A stretch of 64,000 nucleotides of DNA, taken from the NCBI GenBank assembly GCA_038533155.1, contig JBCAZH010000002.1, positions 1-64,000 of the forward strand, given 5' to 3'. This document shows, one piece after another, positions 1 to 7,959 of this stretch. The translations under genes were made by a program, and so were the position numbers. This stretch comes from CALBPI01 sp038533155. GTDB taxonomy: Bacteria; Pseudomonadota; Gammaproteobacteria; Steroidobacterales; Woeseiaceae. The notes under the pieces are model-generated. The model had not been told where the DNA came from. It did no database searches and was given only the letters and a program-made list of their open reading frames with translations. Position 1 is the stretch's first letter; every line of letters starts with the position of its first letter.

Positions 1-49
1 CGGCCTGTCACGCCGGGGGTCGCGGGTTCGAGTCCCGTCCACTCCGCCA
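1..49 (+). tRNA. tRNA-Asp (GTC), 3' part
   Basis: The 3' two thirds of a tRNA gene cut by the window edge. The anticodon stem-loop CGGCCTGTCACGCCG carries GTC. The variable loop, the T arm with GGTTCGAGTCC and the acceptor strand ending in CCA at 47-49 match the bacterial tRNA-Asp pattern. The D arm and 5' acceptor strand lie outside the window. A tRNA-Asp gene just before ppiD is a common gammaproteobacterial arrangement. Confidence 0.9.
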
Positions 50-59
50 TTGAACGACA

Positions 60-89
60 GCCGCCTGTATGACAGGCGGCTTTTTTTTT
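60..89 (+). terminator. Rho-independent terminator after tRNA-Asp
   Basis: A perfect 9-base stem, GCCGCCTGT / ACAGGCGGC, with an ATG triloop (60-80) is followed at once by nine T residues (81-89). It starts 11 bases after the tRNA CCA end, so it should end the tRNA transcript and isolate ppiD from it. Confidence 0.92.
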
Positions 90-124
90 GTTGGAACTTT
101 TAGAGAAGCCGGAAACGAAACACG

Positions 125-2023
125 ATGCTGCAGGATATTCGCGAAACCTTCATCGGCACCACTGGCAAAGTCGTACTTGCAATCATTCTATTGTTGCTCG
201 CAGGCACAGGCCTTAACTACACACTGACCCCAAAGCAATTTGCGGCCCGGGTAAACGGCGAGGAAATTCCAATCCAAGAATTTGATCGCGAATACCAATC
301 CCTGTTGCGTCAGTTTGGTGACCAACAGATCCCCGCATTCTTCTTGGATCAGCTTCGCAGCCAGGCGGTCGAACAGGTGATCCAGGCACGCACAATTCAG
401 CAGCATCTCGCCGACCAGGGTTTCGCGGTGTCCGACGTCCAATTGCGCGAGTTCATCGCCGCGGTGCCTGGGTTCCAGGTAGACGGACAGTTCGATTCCG
501 ATGCGTATCGAACCGTCCTGCGCGACAACGGTTTTACGCCTGCAGTGTATGAGAATAATTTACGCCGCGTGCTGGCATCCCAGCAATTCGTTGGCACGAT
601 GCTTCAGACGGAATTTGTCACACCGGCGGAAATCCGTGAGTTCATCGAATTACGGGATGAACAACGCGAAGTCGAGTACGTCGTGATTAGTCCGGATTCG
701 TTTAAAGAAGATGTCACGGTGACCGAAGCCGATGTGGTGGCGTACTTCGAGGGTAATCCCGACCGTTACAGAACACCTGAAACGGTGGACATTGACTACG
801 TCGTTGTCGACCGCGAAGCTGCTGCAGGTTTAATCACAGTCACTGACGAAGCACTGCAGTCGTTTTTTGACGGCGTGTCGGATGAGTACGTCGCTCCCGA
901 AGAGCGTCGCGCGAGTCAAATCCTGCTGGCAGTCGGAGACGATGCGGAGGCAGCGAACGCCCAAGCCTTGGATCTGTTGAGCCAACTTGAGGCCGGTGCC
1001 GACTTTGCCGAACTCGCGGAAGCGTTTTCAATAGACGCTGGCAGCGCCCGGCAGGGCGGTGACCTCGGTTGGGTCCGACCCGGTGATTTCGTTGGTCCTG
1101 TTGAGGATGCGGTGTACGCGCTGGAACCAGGCCAAGTCAGTGGGGTTGTCCGAAGCGAGTTTGGATTGCATATCCTTCGTCTTGAGGACGTTCGTGGCGG
1201 CGGCGATGCCACCTTGGATGATGTCCGCGATGAGGTCGCCGATCGTTTTCGTGAGACGCTCGTCGATGATCGCTTGTTCGGTCTGCAAGGCCAGGTTAGC
1301 GACCTTGAGTTTGAAGGCGCTTCCTTGGATCAGATTGTCTCTGATACTGGATTGACATTGCAGAGCTTCGAGGGTTACCACGAGAGTCGCCAACAGCCAT
1401 TTGGTGAGGTTGCGGAGATTCGAGATGCATTGTTTGCCGACGGGGCAGCGGCTGCAGACGAAAACCTCCGTCTTGTGCAATACGAAGATGCGACTGTAGT
1501 GCTGCGGGTTAAAAATCGTGTGGCAGCGGGTCGTCAGCCAATCGCAAATGTTGAGGGCCAGATTCGAGAATTGCTGGTCGATCAAGCGGCGCAAGCGGTA
1601 GCGGACGAGCGCGGCGCTCAACTCGCGAGCGTCTTGGCAACCGATCCTACGATTAGTTTCGAGGCGCTCACTGTGAACAGTGCCGCAACAAGCTATCCGA
1701 AGCGGCTTGTGGGTCGCAGCGATGCGGAGATTCCCGCGGCGTTAGCCGCAGCTGTTTTTGCTGCACCCACGCCCAACAACGCCTCGGAACCCCATACGGG
1801 TAACGTTGCTGCTCCAGGGTCCGGGTTTGTCATCTATCGATTGACACAAGTTGTCCCAGGCGATCCATCTGTGCTTGAACAGCCGTTGCTCGATGCAACA
1901 CGACGTCAGTTGGCGCAACAGCGAGCTGCATTACAACTCGATGCAATGACTCGGGAGTTGCGCGAATCGGCGGATGTTGAAATCGGCCCACTACTGCAAA
2001 TCGAACAACAAGCGGCACCCTAA
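125..2023 (+). CDS. ppiD: PpiD-like periplasmic peptidyl-prolyl isomerase / chaperone
   Basis: A 632-residue inner-membrane-anchored folding factor for newly exported outer-membrane and periplasmic proteins. A short cytoplasmic N-terminus precedes one membrane segment (about 15-33), then a SurA-N-like chaperone region. A single parvulin (PPIC) rotamase domain lies at about 259-358, with the recognisable stretches GGDLGWVRPG and SEFGLHILRLE, followed by a long C-terminal chaperone region. Length and domain order match PpiD (about 620 residues). It starts 35 bases after the tRNA terminator, so it probably has its own promoter. The symporter follows after only 5 bases and may be co-transcribed. 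Confidence 0.9.
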   Translation: MLQDIRETFIGTTGKVVLAIILLLLAGTGLNYTLTPKQFAARVNGEEIPIQEFDREYQSLLRQFGDQQIPAFFLDQLRSQAVEQVIQARTIQQHLADQGFAVSDVQLREFIAAVPGFQVDGQFDSDAYRTVLRDNGFTPAVYENNLRRVLASQQFVGTMLQTEFVTPAEIREFIELRDEQREVEYVVISPDSFKEDVTVTEADVVAYFEGNPDRYRTPETVDIDYVVVDREAAAGLITVTDEALQSFFDGVSDEYVAPEERRASQILLAVGDDAEAANAQALDLLSQLEAGADFAELAEAFSIDAGSARQGGDLGWVRPGDFVGPVEDAVYALEPGQVSGVVRSEFGLHILRLEDVRGGGDATLDDVRDEVADRFRETLVDDRLFGLQGQVSDLEFEGASLDQIVSDTGLTLQSFEGYHESRQQPFGEVAEIRDALFADGAAAADENLRLVQYEDATVVLRVKNRVAAGRQPIANVEGQIRELLVDQAAQAVADERGAQLASVLATDPTISFEALTVNSAATSYPKRLVGRSDAEIPAALAAAVFAAPTPNNASEPHTGNVAAPGSGFVIYRLTQVVPGDPSVLEQPLLDATRRQLAQQRAALQLDAMTRELRESADVEIGPLLQIEQQAAP

Positions 2024-2028
2024 ACCCG

Positions 2029-3354
2029 ATGCGTAAACTCGAACTGCATTGGCAAATTCTGCTCGCCATAGTGTTGGCGGCGGTCGTCGGCGGAATCGTT
2101 GGCGATCAGACGGCGCTGTTCGGAAACGTCAGGTTTATTGACCTATTCGACTTCGTAGGAACACTGTTCCTCAATGCGTTGAAGATGATCATCGTGCCCT
2201 TGGTCACTGCATCGATCGTTGTCGGTGTCGCTGGCATTGGCGATTCCGGCAGCCTAGGTCGGCTTGGCGGCAAGACCGTCATGTTCTATGCCACGACGAC
2301 CATGCTCGCGATCTTGGTGGGGCTTTTTCTTGTCAACTTAGTTGGGCCTGGTTACGACGCAAACGGCGAGCCGGTACGCGACATTCTCGCGCTAACGGAA
2401 GACGCGGGCGATGTTAAAGACAAAGTAGAAGGGAAAGGCGCGGGCGACTTTGCAGGGGTGATTCTGCGAATGGTGCCGCCCAACATTTTTGCGGCAGCTA
2501 CGGATAATGGACAGCTGCTCGGATTGATTTTCTTCGCGTTGCTGTTCGGCTTTTTCATGACCAAATTGCCGGACTCCCACCGCGAGCCCATGTTCAATTT
2601 CTGGGATGGTGTGTTTCGGATCATGACCAGCATCACAGAGTTCGTGATGCGTCTTGCTCCGATTGGTGTGTTCGGCCTAGTTGCTGAGACTGTCGCTCAG
2701 GTGGGTCTGGAGGGCTCCGACCGATTGTTAGCGGTGCTGTTGACCTTCTCTGCTGTCGTAATCGGCGCGTTGGCGTTCCATACGTTCCTAACGTTGCCGT
2801 TCATCATGCGGTTGGTCGGATTGCGCCCTTATGCAATGCTCGGAAAGATGAGTCCTGCGCTGCTGACCGCATTCTCGACGGCATCATCTTCGGGGACGTT
2901 GCCGGTTACGATGGATTGCGTGGAGAATCGCGTTGGCGTCTCGCGCCGCGTGTCGTCCTTCGTCTTGCCGCTCGGGGCAACGGTAAACATGAATGGAACG
3001 GCGCTCTACGAGTGCACTGCCGCTATGTTTCTGGCGCAGGCGTATGGGCTCGAGCTCGGGTTTTCGGTGCAGCTGTCGATTGTGATCATCGCGCTGCTAA
3101 CGTCGATTGGTGTTGCTGGCGTCCCGCATGCGTCGTTGGTTGCGATTGCCGTGATACTCGAAGCGATCGGCTTGCCGGTTGAAGCGATCGGTGTGTTGCT
3201 CGTGTTTGACCGAGTACTGGACATGGCGCGAACTGCAGTCAACGTGTTTGGGGACTCTTGCTGCGCCACAATTGTGGCGCGGTTGGAAGGCGAGGCGACC
3301 ACGGTGTCGAGTGCACCGCAGGCCGCCATCCGGCCGGAAGACGGCCCGCTTTAA
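2029..3354 (+). CDS. Dicarboxylate/amino acid:cation symporter (DAACS family)
   Basis: A 441-residue secondary transporter of the GltP/DctA family, which takes up glutamate, aspartate or C4-dicarboxylates with Na+ or H+. The family hallmarks are present: the serine-rich re-entrant hairpin with SSGTLPVT at about 286, and the cation-site motif NMNGTALYE at about 319. Several hydrophobic helices precede them. Substrate cannot be decided from sequence alone. It lies 5 bases downstream of ppiD and converges on fabI. Confidence 0.88.
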   Translation: MRKLELHWQILLAIVLAAVVGGIVGDQTALFGNVRFIDLFDFVGTLFLNALKMIIVPLVTASIVVGVAGIGDSGSLGRLGGKTVMFYATTTMLAILVGLFLVNLVGPGYDANGEPVRDILALTEDAGDVKDKVEGKGAGDFAGVILRMVPPNIFAAATDNGQLLGLIFFALLFGFFMTKLPDSHREPMFNFWDGVFRIMTSITEFVMRLAPIGVFGLVAETVAQVGLEGSDRLLAVLLTFSAVVIGALAFHTFLTLPFIMRLVGLRPYAMLGKMSPALLTAFSTASSSGTLPVTMDCVENRVGVSRRVSSFVLPLGATVNMNGTALYECTAAMFLAQAYGLELGFSVQLSIVIIALLTSIGVAGVPHASLVAIAVILEAIGLPVEAIGVLLVFDRVLDMARTAVNVFGDSCCATIVARLEGEATTVSSAPQAAIRPEDGPL

Positions 3355-3359
3355 CGGGC
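3344..3359. terminator. Possible weak hairpin between convergent symporter and fabI
   Basis: The inverted repeat GCCCG-6-CGGGC spans the symporter stop codon in the 15-base gap between convergent genes. No T-run follows on either strand, so it is at best a weak or factor-assisted terminator. Confidence 0.25.
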
Positions 3360-3369
3360 GCCTATCGCG

Positions 3370-4155
3370 CTAGTCGAGCGACATGCCGATGTGGCTGTAG
3401 CCACCGTCCACGTAGATGATCTCACCGGTGATACCGGCAGCAAGGTCAGAGCACAGAAACGCCGCTGTATTGCCGACATCCATAATGGAGACATTGCGAC
3501 GGATCGGTGAGGTCTCTTCCGCATGGGCGAGCATCTTGCGAATACCTCCAACTCCGGACGCGGCCAGCGTCTTGATCGGGCCGGCAGAGATCCCATTGAC
3601 TCTGATCCCCTCTGGTCCCAGGTCGGCGGCCAGAAAACGCACGCTCGCCTCTAGACTCGCTTTTGCAAGGCCCATCACGTTGTAGTTTGGAATCGCTCGT
3701 ACAGCACCGAGATAGCTCAAAGTTAGAAGCGCGCCATCGCGATCTTTCATGTGCGGCTTTGCCGCTTTAGCAAGCGCCGCGAACGAGTAGGCCGAGATAT
3801 CGTGAGCGATTTGGAATCCTTCGCGTGTGACGCAATCTGTGAATCCGCCCGCGAGCTGATCGCGCGGTGCGAACCCGACCGAATGAACGACGATATCGAA
3901 GCCCGTGTCCCAAGCGTTTCCGATAGTGTTGAAGGCCGAGTCGATGCTCGTATCACTCGCCACATCCATTTCGGCTGTGAGCTCCGAGCCAAACTCAGCG
4001 GCCATGTCACGAACGCGCGGCCCGAGCTTATCGTTCTGATAGGTCAAAGCCAGTTCTGCGCCTTCCCGCGCCATTGCGCTCGCGATGCCGTATGCGATCG
4101 ATCGCTTGCTGGCAAGTCCGACAATCAACGCGCGTTTGCCCTGCATAAAACCCAT
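3370..4155 (-). CDS. fabI: Enoyl-[acyl-carrier-protein] reductase (NADH), FabI
   Basis: A 261-residue FabI, which reduces trans-2-enoyl-ACP in the last step of each fatty-acid elongation cycle. Typical features are the N-terminal MGF..GKRALIVG start, the atypical nucleotide-binding segment GLASKRSIAYGIA, the catalytic YNVMGLAK (Tyr-x6-Lys, about 157-164) and a GPIKTLAA substrate-loop region. The reading frame is open further upstream, but the start at 4155 is chosen because it aligns with the family start and has a GCGGGG ribosome site about 8 bases before it. This enzyme class is the target of triclosan-type inhibitors. It follows mltD on the same strand after 52 bases. Confidence 0.95.
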   Translation of the reverse strand: MGFMQGKRALIVGLASKRSIAYGIASAMAREGAELALTYQNDKLGPRVRDMAAEFGSELTAEMDVASDTSIDSAFNTIGNAWDTGFDIVVHSVGFAPRDQLAGGFTDCVTREGFQIAHDISAYSFAALAKAAKPHMKDRDGALLTLSYLGAVRAIPNYNVMGLAKASLEASVRFLAADLGPEGIRVNGISAGPIKTLAASGVGGIRKMLAHAEETSPIRRNVSIMDVGNTAAFLCSDLAAGITGEIIYVDGGYSHIGMSLD

Positions 4156-4207
4156 AACGTATTTACCCCGCAAATTCGATCGCAGGAGTGTACCAGTTTG
4201 GGCGGAG

Positions 4208-5809
4208 CTAGCTGGACTGTCGGGTGACGTCAACGAACATCTTCAACTTCTGGCCAGGGCGCAAATACTGGTTGATGTCGAGGTCGTTCCATTTGACCAG
4301 ATCTTTCACGCGTACCCGGAAGCGACCGGCGATTCTAGCGAGCGAGTCTCCGTTTCTGACGGTGTAGAAGACCTTGCGGGTCGTTGTCGTTTGACGTGCT
4401 GGCGCGCTGCCGGGCGTTTCGGTCCACACCACGAGCGTTTTGCCTACAGCCAGCGTGTCTCGGGGGGCCATGTTGTTCCAGCTCGCCAACGCTCTTGTGC
4501 CGACAGAATACTTGCGCGCGATCGTCCAGAAACTTTCGCCAGACTGAACGCGATGTTCAACGCGAACCCCCTGACGCGCCTTATTTTGCTGTCGCGACAA
4601 TCGCGCAGAAGCGCTCAGCGCATAGCTGTCTCTCGGTGCGCTGGCGGTCGGGACCAACAGATGTTGACCGGCCCGTATCATGGTGCCGCGTAGCTGGTTA
4701 GTTTGTTGCAGGGTCTTGACGGTCACGCCGTACTGCTCGGCGATTTCCGACAACGACTGACCTTCGCGGATTTTGTGACGCTGCCAACGCATTCGCTCAT
4801 TGTTGGGCAGCGCGGCCAGTGCTTCACCGAACATGGCTTCTTGGGTAATCGGAACGACCAGTGTGTGCGGTCCGTCCGGCGCTGTTGCCCACTGGTTGTA
4901 GCCTGGATTGAGTCGGTACAGCGTATCGATATCGACTGCCGCCAAATCGGCCGCCAAGGCCAAGTCGATTTGTCCGCCTGTATCCACAACAGCGAGCTGT
5001 GGTTCGTCCTGGATGATCGGCAACGACAATTCGAAACGATCCGGGCGCCCAACGATATCGGCCAGTGCCAGTAGCTTCGGGACGTAGCTCGACGTTTCTC
5101 GCGGCAGCTTCAAATCCCAAAATGTCGTCGGCTTGCCGGCTTTGCGATTCCGCCGGATCGCCCGATCCACCGTACCTTCGCCAGAGTTGTAGGCGGCGAC
5201 GGCTAGCTCATAGTCGCCATCGTATCGTTTGGCCAGAAACTCGAGATAGTCGAGCGCAGCCCGCGTGGAGGCGATCACGTCGCGGCGCCCGTCATACCAC
5301 CAGTTCTGGTCTAAACCGAAACGTCTGCCGGTACCTGGGATAATCTGCCACAGGCCCGCAGCACGTCCGTGCGAATAAGCGAATGGGTCGAACGCGCTTT
5401 CAACAATCGGCAACAGCGCGAGCTCCAGAGGCATACCGCGGCGCTCTATCTCGCCAACAATAAAGTGTAGGTACGGTCTCGATCGATCGAACACGCGATT
5501 TAAATACTCGGGATGGCGCAAATACCAGTTGCGCTGAGCATCGGTTCTGGACTCCGCCGCGATCGGCATCGTGAAGCCATTTCTCAGTCGAACCAAAAGG
5601 TCGGTTGGCGCTGGCGTTCGTGGTTCAGATGTTTCGACATCCGGCGACGAGGCGAGGTAAGAGCCCAGGCCCTGCGGGTGGGCCAACTGTGTTTCTAAAG
5701 TCAACGGCGGGTCCGACACTATTGAGGACCACATATGGTCTTCAGGGGCGAGTGAACCCGCGAATACCGACATTGGGATCAAAACAAGGACCAGGACAGA
5801 TGATCTCAT
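4208..5809 (-). CDS. mltD: Membrane-bound lytic murein transglycosylase D
   Basis: A 533-residue peptidoglycan lytic transglycosylase that cleaves the MurNAc-GlcNAc bond to give 1,6-anhydro ends. It has an N-terminal signal peptide (about 1-18, ending SVFAG) and no obvious lipobox Cys. The SLT catalytic domain has its Glu in ESAFDP (about 137), followed by AAGLWQIIPGTGRRFG and AYNSGEGTV. Three LysM peptidoglycan-binding repeats form the C-terminal third. I chose the ATG at 5809, 11 codons inside the longest frame, because the signal peptide begins there. In enterobacteria gloB separates mltD from the yafS-like gene; here it is absent. Confidence 0.9.
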   Translation of the reverse strand: MRSSVLVLVLIPMSVFAGSLAPEDHMWSSIVSDPPLTLETQLAHPQGLGSYLASSPDVETSEPRTPAPTDLLVRLRNGFTMPIAAESRTDAQRNWYLRHPEYLNRVFDRSRPYLHFIVGEIERRGMPLELALLPIVESAFDPFAYSHGRAAGLWQIIPGTGRRFGLDQNWWYDGRRDVIASTRAALDYLEFLAKRYDGDYELAVAAYNSGEGTVDRAIRRNRKAGKPTTFWDLKLPRETSSYVPKLLALADIVGRPDRFELSLPIIQDEPQLAVVDTGGQIDLALAADLAAVDIDTLYRLNPGYNQWATAPDGPHTLVVPITQEAMFGEALAALPNNERMRWQRHKIREGQSLSEIAEQYGVTVKTLQQTNQLRGTMIRAGQHLLVPTASAPRDSYALSASARLSRQQNKARQGVRVEHRVQSGESFWTIARKYSVGTRALASWNNMAPRDTLAVGKTLVVWTETPGSAPARQTTTTRKVFYTVRNGDSLARIAGRFRVRVKDLVKWNDLDINQYLRPGQKLKMFVDVTRQSS

Positions 5810-5846
5810 CAGCACGCTCGCGCAGTTTTCGGCACACAACACCCCG

Positions 5847-5874
5847 ATGCTACCGATGCGTCACACCTTTGCAA
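5847..5874 (-). promoter_or_regulatory. Candidate sigma-70 promoter for mltD
   Basis: Minus-strand TTGCAA (5874-5869) and TAGCAT (5852-5847), separated by 16 bases, lie about 37 bases before the mltD start. The -35 element sits inside a 6-base-arm inverted repeat, CACCTT-TGC-AAGGTG (5864-5878), which could be an operator. Assigned by eye only. Confidence 0.35.
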
Positions 5875-5917
5875 GGTGATACTTCCCTTTGCCCCCAGGC
5901 CGCGCTAGTGTCGACCA

Positions 5918-6694
5918 ATGGCCACGGATAACGAACAACTTGCGTCCTTGCCTGACTGGCTGCAGAGCCCGATTGGCGACGCGTTGTTGGCTGCTGAGAA
6001 TGATCGACTTAGGGCCACTCTGGAAGGGGTGTTTGGCGAGCATTTGTTGCAAATCGGTCGGTGGGGTAGCCGCGAAGGTGTGAAACCACTCGTTCGGACC
6101 CAATCGGCGACCACGGTGTTCGGGCCGGGCGAGGGCGGTGACGTGGCGGCCGAGTTTTGGCGCCTGCCGTTCGCTACGAGCAGTGTTGATGCCTTGGTGA
6201 TGCCGCATACTCTGGATTTTTCCGACCGGCCGCATGACGTCCTGCGCGAAGCCCACCGCGTGCTTCGAAGCGAAGGCAAACTCGTGATTCTGGCGTTCAA
6301 GCCATTCGGCGCTTGGGGGTTGAGGAATCTGTTGACGCCCGGTGGATATCCAAACGGTGCGAAACGGCTGCACGGGGAGCGAAATCTGAAAGACTGGCTC
6401 GCGTTGTTGAACATGCGGGTCGACGACTATCAGAGGTTCTTTTTCCGCTGGCCGGTCCGCGGGTTGGGCAGTCCGATATCCTCGCGGTGGGAGGCGATTG
6501 GTCAACGGTGGTGGCCGGAATTTGCTGCGTGTCAGCTGATCACGGCTCGCAAGCGGGTCGCTGCAATGACACCGTTACGGCCCAGTTGGCGCACACGAGC
6601 ACAGGTGGTCGGCGGCAGTGTTTCGGACACCGGTCTGCGCCCCGTCGCCCGACTCCGCAAACGACCGGGTGATCAGGATCCAACACCAAGCTAA
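5918..6694 (+). CDS. Class I SAM-dependent methyltransferase (YafS-like)
   Basis: A 258-residue methyltransferase of unknown substrate. The Methyltransf_11-type core is visible: an acidic/glycine segment near GPGEGGDV, the motif LPFATSSVDALVMPHTLDFS, and the post-motif segment VLREAHRVLRSEGKLVILAF. It sits in the mltD / methyltransferase / rnhA / dnaQ order seen in gammaproteobacteria. Its stop codon overlaps the rnhA start by one base (TAATG), so translation is probably coupled. Confidence 0.8.
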   Translation: MATDNEQLASLPDWLQSPIGDALLAAENDRLRATLEGVFGEHLLQIGRWGSREGVKPLVRTQSATTVFGPGEGGDVAAEFWRLPFATSSVDALVMPHTLDFSDRPHDVLREAHRVLRSEGKLVILAFKPFGAWGLRNLLTPGGYPNGAKRLHGERNLKDWLALLNMRVDDYQRFFFRWPVRGLGSPISSRWEAIGQRWWPEFAACQLITARKRVAAMTPLRPSWRTRAQVVGGSVSDTGLRPVARLRKRPGDQDPTPS

Positions 6695-7134
6695 TGCCCA
6701 CGCGCGTTACGATCTATACCGATGGTGCCTGCAGAGGCAACCCAGGACCGGGCGGCTGGGGCGCATTGCTTCAGTCAGGTGAGCATGAGCGTGAGCTGTG
6801 CGGCGGCGAACCCGAGACCACCAACAATCGCATGGAATTGCGAGCGGCGATCGAAGCACTGAATGCGTTGCGACGTGCGTGTGACGTGGATTTGTACACA
6901 GATTCCGTTTACGTCCGCGAAGGGATCACCAAATGGCTGAGTGGTTGGAAGGCGAGGGGTTGGAAAACAGCGGCCAAGAAGCCGGTCAAGAACCAGGATT
7001 TGTGGGAAGCATTGGACAGCGCTGCGCAGCGTCATGTTATTGAGTGGCACTGGGTCAAAGGCCACGCGGGCATACCGGGTAATGAACGAGCCGATTCGCT
7101 CGCGAATGACGGATTGGAACAGGCGATCGAATGA
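6694..7134 (+). CDS. rnhA: Ribonuclease HI
   Basis: A 146-residue RNase HI that degrades the RNA strand of RNA:DNA hybrids, such as R-loops and primers. The DEDD active site is recognisable: IYTDGACRGNPGPGGWG (Asp), NRMELRA (Glu), LYTDSVYV (Asp) and the C-terminal GHAGIPGNERADSLA with His and Asp. The basic handle region GWKARGWKTAAKKPVKN is also present. Length matches E. coli RnhA. The end overlaps the dnaQ start by 4 bases (ATGA). Confidence 0.96.
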   Translation: MPTRVTIYTDGACRGNPGPGGWGALLQSGEHERELCGGEPETTNNRMELRAAIEALNALRRACDVDLYTDSVYVREGITKWLSGWKARGWKTAAKKPVKNQDLWEALDSAAQRHVIEWHWVKGHAGIPGNERADSLANDGLEQAIE

Positions 7135-7874
7135 CGCAAGAATCGAAACGTCAAATTGTTCTAGATACAGAGACTACAGGTTTGGAGCCAGCGGACGATC
7201 ATCGGATTATCGAAATCGGCTGCGTCGAGATCATAAATCGCCGCGTGACCGGCAATACTTGGCATCGCTACCTGAACCCGGATCGCCGCATCGACGATGG
7301 CGCAATAGCTGTGCATGGGATCACTAACGAGGATCTTGCTGACCAGCCTCGATTCCCTGAGATCGCGGACGAATTCTTGGAGTTTATCGTCGGCGCGGAA
7401 TTGGTGATTCACAACGCGCCTTTCGATGTGGGGTTCCTGGAGCATGAATTGCGACGAATGAGTCACAAGCGCCAGCGACTACTCGACCTCTGCCCGATCC
7501 TGGACACGCTGGTGTTAGCGCGCGAGCAGCACCCCGGGGCGCGCAACAGCCTTGACGCATTGTGCAAACGCTACCAAGTCGATAACTCGGGTCGCGAGTT
7601 GCATGGCGCGCTGTTGGATGCTCGATTGCTCGGCGACGTGTATTTGCTGATGACCGGCGGTCAGAACGCGTTGTTCGAAGATTCTGAATCCGACGTGTCG
7701 CACGCTGCTGCGGGCGGTGCGATCTCTGAGAGTCGACCGTTGCCAGCACTCAAAACGCCGCTGAAAATACCGAGCGCGGAAGAGCTGGCCGCCCACGAAT
7801 TGCTCATGGATCGTGTGGGTAAAGCTTGCGGTGGCGCGCCAGTCTGGCAAAAAAATCAAAAACTGGCTAAATAA
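7131..7874 (+). CDS. dnaQ: DNA polymerase III epsilon subunit (3'-5' proofreading exonuclease)
   Basis: A 247-residue proofreading subunit of the replicative polymerase. The exonuclease motifs are intact: ExoI VLDTETTG, ExoII HNAPFDVGF and ExoIII HGALLDARLL. A flexible C-terminal tail (about residues 185-247), which in the family binds the alpha subunit, follows. It overlaps rnhA by 4 bases on the same strand. In E. coli the two genes are adjacent but divergent, so here they form one transcription unit. Confidence 0.95.
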   Translation: MTQESKRQIVLDTETTGLEPADDHRIIEIGCVEIINRRVTGNTWHRYLNPDRRIDDGAIAVHGITNEDLADQPRFPEIADEFLEFIVGAELVIHNAPFDVGFLEHELRRMSHKRQRLLDLCPILDTLVLAREQHPGARNSLDALCKRYQVDNSGRELHGALLDARLLGDVYLLMTGGQNALFEDSESDVSHAAAGGAISESRPLPALKTPLKIPSAEELAAHELLMDRVGKACGGAPVWQKNQKLAK

Positions 7875-7903
7875 CTGCACGTTACGGCCGCTTCCTTTAC
7901 AAT
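7875..7903 (+). promoter_or_regulatory. Candidate promoter for nhaB
   Basis: TACAAT at 7898-7903 is a good -10 element. CTGCAC at 7875-7880, 17 bases upstream, is a poor -35. The pair lies in the 85-base dnaQ-nhaB gap, about 55 bases before the nhaB ATG. Confidence 0.35.
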
Positions 7904-7959
7904 CGCGCCCCATGCGGCGCAACTGATCGCGCACGCCGGTTGTTGAAGGAAGCAGCTTT

